From Asterella californica (taxonomy: Eukaryota > Streptophyta > Marchantiopsida > Marchantiales > Aytoniaceae), in the NCBI GenBank assembly GCA_036924285.1, contig JAYKYS010000001.1, positions 4,438,501 through 4,502,500 on the forward strand: a DNA stretch of 64,000 nucleotides, read 5' to 3'. A model generated the notes under the pieces. That model was not told the DNA's origin and did not search any database. It saw nothing but the letters and a program-made list of their open reading frames with translations. This document shows positions 57,798 to 64,000 of the stretch, one piece after another. A program made the position numbers and the translations under genes. Every line of letters begins with the position of its first letter. Positions within the stretch are counted from its first letter, which is position 1.

Positions 57798-59210
57798 TGT
57801 GAGCATTGCGGACGACCTGGTCACAGTAGTGACCGTTGTTTTGATCTCCATCTCGAGTTGCGGCAAGAGAAGGCTATTCGTGGACGAGGCAGAGGAGCTC
57901 AGGGAGGCCGTGGTGGTCGAGCTGGAGGTAGAGGTCCAGCACCTAAGAGAGGACCGGTCGGTCCACCGCCTACTACGACGTCAGAAGCAGGTATGGCTGC
58001 TCGGATTGAGCAGTTGGAGCAGAGGATAGCTAGTATGGCTATGGCTCAGCGGAGATCAGGTGGAACAGAGGCTTCCACGTCTTATGGAGGAGAAGGAGGT
58101 GACTTCGACTTCTTGGCTGGCGTGGCGCAGATTGAGGCATCTGCGATAGTGACTAGAGGTGCAGTACGTGTCTCTGAGCCACGAGGTGCGTCAGTGGAGT
58201 TGGATCCACAACGCGGAGAGGCTGGTAGACAGGCCAGGCTTCCTCAGTCGTTCACGTTATCGAAGGCGTTGAGGACCATATCTATGGTTCCTAAACGGCC
58301 TACCGATGATGTAGTAGAGTTGGAGGCATCAACATCCAGGAGTGGGTGTGATGTGAGTCCATCCTCGACGTCTGTGGATGCGACGTTGAACCTGATGTTG
58401 GGGGCGGCTACAGCAGTTTTGCGAGCCCCACTATTCTCAGCCACAGATATGAGGGCATTGGGAGTCAACTTGGCTCCAGTGTTCCAGTTGGCGGTCACGC
58501 TTAGTGAGAGCAAGGATGTAGTTACCTCTAGTGCTGAAGTAGTTCAGCGAGAGGCGGTAGACGTGTCCATGGAGTCGAGGATCAGGACAGCTACCAGTGG
58601 TACTTGGCAAGCGGTAGCTGCTCGGTTAGATGAGTTACCAACTAGGCCGGCGATTGACCGTGCTGGTTTGGCACCAGGTGTGGTGTTGTTGGACAATAGA
58701 AGTGGTATCTTCTGTTTGGTGGCACCTTCAGAGAAGGTGTATCGACCACAGAAGGTCTTGTTAGACTTTGGAGCCCAACCGTTGATGTTGGGAAAGACGA
58801 CGTGTATTGGTTTGGGTCTGAAGAAGTCCGAGATGGAGAGATGTCCATTCCAATTGCAGACATCTCTAAGGGGATCTGGAGGTACGGCTCTACACATGAC
58901 ACGTGAGATGTTGACGGTGAGAATTCGGCCGGATCATCCCACGGATGGCTCTATGGTGAGGGCCAAGACCATCGTTACAGCCGCAAAGTCTTATGATTAT
59001 TGTTTGGAGGTGTTGTGTTGTGTTATACCTTATAGGGTTTGTGATCGACTCTTGGACGGAGACAGCATCTTATAGACCAGATTGGCAGTCCGGTGAAGGA
59101 CGAGTCAGCCGCTTACCAGTGCGATTCAGTGCTAGAGTTGGGACGACGGAGCCTACACCAGGGACGATGGCAACCGTTGCAAGGTTTAGTTTGGTCATCA
59201 CTTGACCGGA
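57798..59210 (+). pseudogene. Zinc knuckle, RGG linker and protease-like segment
   Basis: A CCHC knuckle CEHCGRPGHSSDRC at 57798-57839 directly follows an in-frame TAA (57795-57797), so one nonsense change cuts it from the gag. After it come RGRGRGAQGGRGGRAGGRG and a coiled-coil-like stretch (MAARIEQLEQRIASMAMAQ). At 58755-58790 VLLDFGAQPLMLG takes the place of the retropepsin D-(S/T)-G-A motif, the central residue being Phe, so protease activity is doubtful. The open frame from the ATG at 57858 ends at 59075; a shifted frame (58993-59205) continues with ETASYRPDWQSGEGR and RLPVRF. Confidence 0.75.
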
Positions 59211-59214
59211 CGAG

Positions 59215-59589
59215 TTGTTGGAGGGCAATGCCCATGCGGAGGATGTTCTAGTCTTTGAGGAGGTGGAGGACATGCCTAGCATGTCTACATTCGTACCATC
59301 TGTCTTGGATGTTCCACTCTGGAGTTCGAGTGGAGAGTTGCAGCAGTATGCTGATCGGTTGGTGCAGCAGGTTTGGAGTGAAGCCTTTGTACCACCTGTA
59401 GAGGAACAAATGGTTGTTCCTACTACTGGCCATGTGACCTTATCACCGTTGGATACGACTCCTATTGTGTGGCAGTATCAAGAGGAGGGTGTATGTGTGC
59501 TAGAGCTGTTTGGAGGGATCAGCACAGGTTTGGCTGCGGTATTGTAAGCAGGCATACAAGTACATCGATACTTGTATGTGGAGAGAGAT
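59215..59589 (+). pseudogene. Start of a C5 DNA methyltransferase domain on the retroelement
   Basis: The 110-codon open block ends VCVLELFGGISTGLAAVL, TAA at 59545-59547, then in the same frame AGIQVHRYLYVERD up to about 59589. VLELFGGISTGL is the cofactor-binding motif I of cytosine-5 DNA methyltransferases, and RYLYVERD fits motif II. The spacing and the words L-F-x-G-I-x-T-G-L, GIQV and RY are closest to the DNMT3/DRM type. Motif IV (PCQ) and the rest are missing: the element is cut at 59590. Upstream residues (FVPPVEEQ, LSPLDTTPIVWQY) form a linker of unknown role. The TAA probably replaced a CAA codon. Confidence 0.65.
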
Positions 59590-61608
59590 GTGTGGTGCCC
59601 ACAAATTACAGAATTCACGAATTTTTAAAATTTTTGAGATTAATAACTTGTTTGTATAACTGAAGAAGCATTGTTACTTAAGATTACGGCTTTCTTAGTA
59701 AGGAAGATGAACTTATGAGCTTTTTGTAATAATAAGTTGACTTGTTCGAAAGACGATCGTCTTCCGGGAAGCGTCTTCTCGGTGATGTCTTCGGAAGACG
59801 GAAGACGGCGGAAGACACGCATCTTCCGGAAGACGGCGAACCGCGAAGGCCTAACCACGGATTTTCAAGTAAAAAAATAGGTGTACCTACTAGGTAACAC
59901 CAAGAAGCTAGGTAGGTCGGGTAAGTCATCTAAGGTCGAAACCTCTAAACTGCGGGGAAGATGCGCAGGAAGCGGATTAGCAGATTTCCAGCTTCCCGCA
60001 GCAGGAGCGCTTCTTGGTTGAGAAGATCGATTTGGAGGGTGAGCTTTGAGTGAGGAGGCAGCGAGGCAGCAAGGTGAAATTGAGTGAGGTTAAGATCGAT
60101 TAGAAGCTATAAGGAAGACGAGGTCGAATTGCCGAAGCGCAGGAAGCATAGTGAGTGGAAGGCGTTTCCTGTGAACTCCCGGAAGCTGACATTGGAGGAC
60201 GGCTGAGTGGAATCGAAGGTGGACAGCTTAATCGATTGAGGCGTAGTCAAGAGCTGACGGCGGAAGCTGCTCAGTGGGATTGCATTGGAGCTAGAACCAG
60301 AGCCGGAAGTGCGCGGAAGAAGAAGACAACTCGGGAAGCAGACAGAAGATAGTAGAGGTTCTTCCCATGTTATTTTCCCTTCCCACTACTTCTCGCCTTT
60401 ATTTGGTATCTCCTGCGCTTTACCGGTGGTTTGCAGGCAACCTGATCGATCAATTCCCCCATCCCTATTTTCCTATTGTGACATTGGGCGCGGAAGCGCT
60501 GCCCAATTTCTGTCAGACATCTTCTTGCCTCTTCTCGAGTTCAATTCGAGCTTCCCTACCTCTAGTCCTCAAATTGGAGATCCCAGCTATCAATTTCCTT
60601 ATCCTACTACCCCTCTACTCCCGAAACCTTGAACAGAAGACGCTTCGAAAGATTGGAACATCTTCGGAAGAGTGTCTTCGGAAGACGCTTCAGTAGCTTG
60701 ACTGTCTTCGGAAGTCGACTGTACGCAATTCGTATCAAGAGTGGATTTGTTTTGCTTTTGTGTTAAGAGAGGCTTGGTAAGAATTCCGAGTGGCTTGGTG
60801 AGTTGTTTTGTTATTTCGAGAAGTTGGAAGTCGGGAACTAGGCCTGTGTCCCCCGATCTTCCAAGCTTCTCAAATCCACATCTTCCTAGAGAGACTAGAA
60901 GACTGGAAGGGCTGGCAAAATGCGCGAGAAGACGTGAGGGTCCATTTCGAGTCTCTTCTGTCAGACCCATAGCAGCCCATTCCTTCTTCTTCCCAAACTT
61001 AGGAGAGAGTCGTGAGAAGTCTTGCTGGCAGAATCTGGAGAGAATGGTCGAGGGTCATGTCTTCCCACCGAACAGCAAGCTTCTTCTGAGTATGTATGAG
61101 AGGTGAGAAGTCAGAAGAACAGAGTGCAAATGTCTTGAGTCTGTTGTGAGGATAGATTGCGCATAGGAAGAAGAAGACAAGTGAGACCAGTGAAGAGAAG
61201 CCTGACTTCAGGAGGTCTTCCGAAGAAGACATTGAATCGGAAGCTGTCCTAGGAGTCTTCCCAGAGGCCACTGTCACCGCAGGAGGCCGCAACCATCTTC
61301 TGAACCTGTTATGCACTCTACACTTCACGAATCTCGTATGTTCTGATAGGAAGTAGGATGTAATGCAAGGAGGGTTGTCTTCTTGGTAATCTATACGAGG
61401 CCTTGCTTAGTTAGGTTTGTTTAGATAGAGCTCGGAAGAAGAGAGCTATTTAGGAAGAACTGTTAGAATCTCGGAAGACGGAGTAGATGTCTTCTGGAAG
61501 ACTAGTTTCGTCTTCTGAGAAGTAGGAGCTAGAATGTGGGCACCTAGGAAGGACTGAACCTTCAGCTCATAGTAAGTGCGTGTGGCTTAGTACAACAGAT
61601 CTTCCAGT
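59590..61608 (+). repeat. GAAGAC-rich segment, possible LTR or leader of the next element
   Basis: Starts where the methyltransferase stops. A 10-base inverted pair, ggtgcccaca at about 59594 and tgtgggcacc at about 61534, brackets it. The words gaagac/gtcttc and ggaag/cttcc occur at very high density, partly as hairpins (59755-59840). No ORF with a domain. The size of about 1.95 kb and a purine-rich run just before the left end would fit an LTR, but no second LTR is in the window. Confidence 0.4.
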
Positions 61609-64000
61609 ATGTCGATGCATCCTCGAGGGTTGGTGTTACCGGCAGTGGAGTTGGCAGAGGCCACACCCTTCCTCAAGGAGTTGGGTCTCGACTTCTTCCT
61701 GTGGGATTGGAACCTCGCCGACCAGGGACTTCTGGAAGAGGTGTGGGCAGCTCTACCACCTCGCAACCGTGTACCAGCGAAGGCAGGAGTAGCGCGAGAA
61801 AGACCATCTTCCTGGACTGAAGATTGGTGGCGCAAGGCCTTCCACAGGCCAGAATCCGAGGACCACGGGTATTGGCTCGAGAAGAAGATCTTACCCAGGA
61901 TCGTGAGCGAGTGGCATGTGCCTGGAAGCACAACTTGTCTCTTTATGGAGGACATGCAGGGAAGGAACGGATGGAAGATCGAATCTTACCGGGAGCCGAA
62001 GAAGCGACTTCTAGCGAAGCTGTTTCTACATCTCTTTCCCAAGAGGAAAGCGCAGAAGACAAGGTACCTTGGAGATTAGGACGTGGAGTTCCTAGAAGCA
62101 GTGTGGGATGAAGGAGTGCCCGTCAACTGGGGTGCATTATATGTACAGGCAGAGCTAGAGTACTTAGGTACCCCGGCAGGAGGACACTTGACACCTTTCC
62201 TCTGTTACTTGTACGCGTAGTCATGGAAGATCAGCTGGTGAAGTATGGGCCAACATGGCAGCAGGAGAAGAAGGAGGAGACCTCGGAAGACGACGATCGA
62301 GCAGGAGCGATGACTCCCCCTCCCACTCTGATGCCGCAGTTGAGGCCCGGCTCTCATTAGAAGACGCTTCTGGTGAGGGAAGATGACTCCAATGGGTCGG
62401 AAGACGCCACGCCTCTGAGGAAGATGGGTCCTACAAGTGTACCTAGGAAGACCACCTCCCTCATTCATTCGAGATCGGAGTCTGACTCGCAGGAAGAACC
62501 GTTGAGTACCCGATCGGAGCAGAAGACCGCTTCTGCAACACCAGGGAGTCTTCCGAAGACTCCAGAAGACAAAGGATGGATGGATACTCCTACTCAGATG
62601 CTAGGAAGCGCAGTGAAGAGGACCGCTTCTACCATGGGGAGAGATCTTCCACCCCGGAAGATGAGAAGAGTAGCTTCTTCCCGTGTGCAGAAGATGAAGA
62701 CCATAGTAGTGGAAGAGGCATCCTTGTCTCTGGAAGACAAGGTCGCCACCTCCGATCGGATTGTGGAGATGAACCTATCTTCCGCAGGAAGAAGACTGGA
62801 AGAGTTCAGTGCCTTCTTCCACGTAGAGATCTAGCCAGCTATGGAGTTGCTGGAGAAGAGAGAGAAGGCTCCGGAGAGGCCGCTACAGCCTGGATTCGGT
62901 CTGCGCACCTTGATGCGTCAGGAAGAAGACCAGAAGAAGACAGAAGCGCTGGAAGCTAGTCTCCGCACCACGGAGAAGCTCGCAGTGAGGTACAAGGCGG
63001 AAGCAGCCGCTTCTGCCAAGGAGCTGGTGCAGCTTCGGAAGAGCAACCAGGAGTTGCAGGCACGCTTACAGCAGCGCGACCAGGAGGTTCTCCGAGTGCG
63101 GGGGAAGATCACCGTCCTCGCAGAGGAAAAGACAACATGGAAGACATAGCGCGAGTTGCAGCCGAGAAGATGCATCGAGAAGCAGCGGAAGCTCGTGCAC
63201 AGGAGATGCTAGCACAGTTGGTGGAAGCACTTCGGAAGAAGTTCAACTTCACCGCGGGTAGGAAGTTGCTTACCCTGGCTAGAGAGTGGGACGATGAGTC
63301 CAAGGCGATGTTGGTAGAGTGCAAGGAGAGCATGTTCAGGTATTTGGATCGGCAGATAGAGGGAGTGAAGACACTCTATGGTCTTCGATTTATTGCAGTT
63401 TACCGAGACCAAGTCAAAGATAAAAGTCCTAAGTCAAGAGTAGATGTCTCTACTTTTGACTCTACTCTAATAATTTGAATCTTTCTAGAAGTAGAAAAGA
63501 ATCTTTGAAAAAGAATCTCGGATTGCTCCTTATAAGACAAAGTACTAACACATATTTGAGCTAAAAAGGTCAACAACCCTCTTGATTGTTTGACCTTAAG
63601 TCTCTATAACCAATAAAAATCAGTCACGCATAAGACAAGAATGTATTATTCACCCCCTTGTCATCTTACTGCATCTTCTCAGGCTCGAGCAGCATCGACT
63701 GCATCCAAATTGGAGAAGGAGGAGTTCGACCTCGCTCTGCACTTGGTAGTGACAACGTTGGAAGCTGAGAAGACCTCGGAAGACGCCTCGGAAGACAAGA
63801 TGTCTTCTGGAAGACAGGAAGAAGAACCGTCTTCCCAGGTATTCCGCGTGGAGGAAGTGACTTCCCTGGACCCCTATGAGGTCGCCATGGTCCCTAGTAC
63901 CGAACCAGTGCCTCAGAAGAGCAAGGAAGCGCAAGTCGACCCAGCTTCCCAGAAGACGCTTCCGTCTTCCGAAGCAAAAGCAGAAGCAGAGTCGGAAGCC
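61609..64000 (+). pseudogene. Lineage-specific coiled-coil gag-like protein, broken, runs off the window
   Basis: The ATG at 61609 opens a frame with FLKELGLDFFLWDWNLADQG, WTEDWWRKAFHRPES and TTCLFMEDMQGRNGWKIESY. A TAG at 62077-62079 interrupts DVEFLEAVWDEGVPVNWGAL and ELEYLGTPAGGHLTPFLCYL, and a second TAG follows at 62218. From 62373 the protein is Ser/Glu/Asp-rich (SED repeats), then a TAG at 62832, then a long coiled coil (LRKSNQELQARLQQRDQEVL). A frameshift near 63140 leads to ARVAAEKMHREAAEARAQEM and FTAGRKLLTLAREWDDESKA. The tail from 63661 is acidic. I recall this protein type as abundant in Marchantia. Function unknown; a retroelement gag is my inference. Confidence 0.6.
63400..63660 (+). 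other. Insertion-like AT-rich segment inside the coiled-coil gene
   Basis: Composition drops sharply from the GAAGAC-rich coding style to AT-rich noncoding text, then returns at about 63661, where the acidic coding style resumes. It ends in attcaccccc, a word often seen at retroelement junctions. No terminal repeats could be shown. Confidence 0.4.

Larger units (their letters stand above)
56443..59589 (+). mobile_element. Ty3/gypsy-like retroelement with methyltransferase-like domain, truncated
   Basis: Collinear gag, CCHC knuckle, RGG-rich linker, aspartic-protease-like site and start of a cytosine-5 DNA methyltransferase domain. RT, RNase H and integrase are absent because the sequence switches at about 59590 to unrelated GAAGAC-rich DNA. 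I recall similar gag-protease-methyltransferase predicted proteins from Marchantia, where the methyltransferase continues; that is memory and cannot be checked here. Frames are broken several times. Confidence 0.7.

Noticed and set aside
1..64000. CRISPR array
   Set aside because: Tandem repeats here have no regular unique spacers of constant length, and the DNA is eukaryotic.

Overview
The window looks like transposon-rich nuclear DNA of a land plant, most likely a bryophyte of liverwort (Marchantia-like) type. The pointers are a plant GT14/DUF266 glycosyltransferase, a plant sacsin/NO VEIN-like ATPase fragment, GT-AG introns, Ty1/copia, Ty3/gypsy, LINE and CACTA/TNP2 elements, and gag-like proteins at 56-64 kb that I recall seeing only among Marchantia predicted proteins (memory, not checked). 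There is no bacterial gene organisation. Almost every coding stretch is broken, so this is an old, layered repeat region with few candidate living genes.

Layout. 0-2.7 kb: truncated Ty1/copia element (primer-binding site, gag, protease relic, integrase), cut off by a dispersed ~1 kb repeat (2.67-3.66 kb) whose inverted twin lies at 53.6-54.6 kb. 5.7-9.4 kb: two decayed copies of a DUF7869-type protein. 9.4-14.0 kb: a CACTA-type element with a three-exon TNP2-like transposase on the minus strand. 14.8-28.4 kb: a large structure bounded by diverged inverted repeats of about 1.5-2.2 kb. Inside it are an intact, AT-rich, intronless 448-aa 2OG-Fe(II) dioxygenase-like ORF (minus), several minisatellites, an array of nested palindromes, and a two-exon gene fragment. 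28.4-30.8 kb: more broken copies of the same repeats.

30.9-34.1 kb: a multi-exon SAM-domain gene (plus) whose intron 1 contains five copies of a 70-bp repeat, each carrying the splice acceptor. 34.15-36.0 kb: sacsin-like pseudogene (minus). 36-46 kb: mostly gene-free DNA with copia and gypsy scraps and a thrice-repeated unknown module. 46.1-49.7 kb: degenerate LINE with endonuclease, reverse transcriptase and C-terminal zinc finger. 49.9-51.5 kb: nearly intact GT14 glycosyltransferase (minus).

55.7-59.6 kb: a Ty3/gypsy-like element with gag, zinc knuckle, an aspartic-protease-like site and the start of a DNA cytosine-5 methyltransferase domain, cut off after motifs I-II. Just upstream lies a minus-strand 5S-rRNA-like/tRNA-like sequence. 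59.6-64.0 kb: a GAAGAC-rich segment followed by a coiled-coil gag-like protein that runs off the window.

The most interesting material is the methyltransferase carried by a retroelement, the TET/JBP-like dioxygenase inside a long-inverted-repeat structure, and the duplicated splice acceptors in the SAM gene. If real, the first two would place cytosine-methylating and possibly cytosine-oxidising enzymes on mobile DNA in the same neighbourhood.
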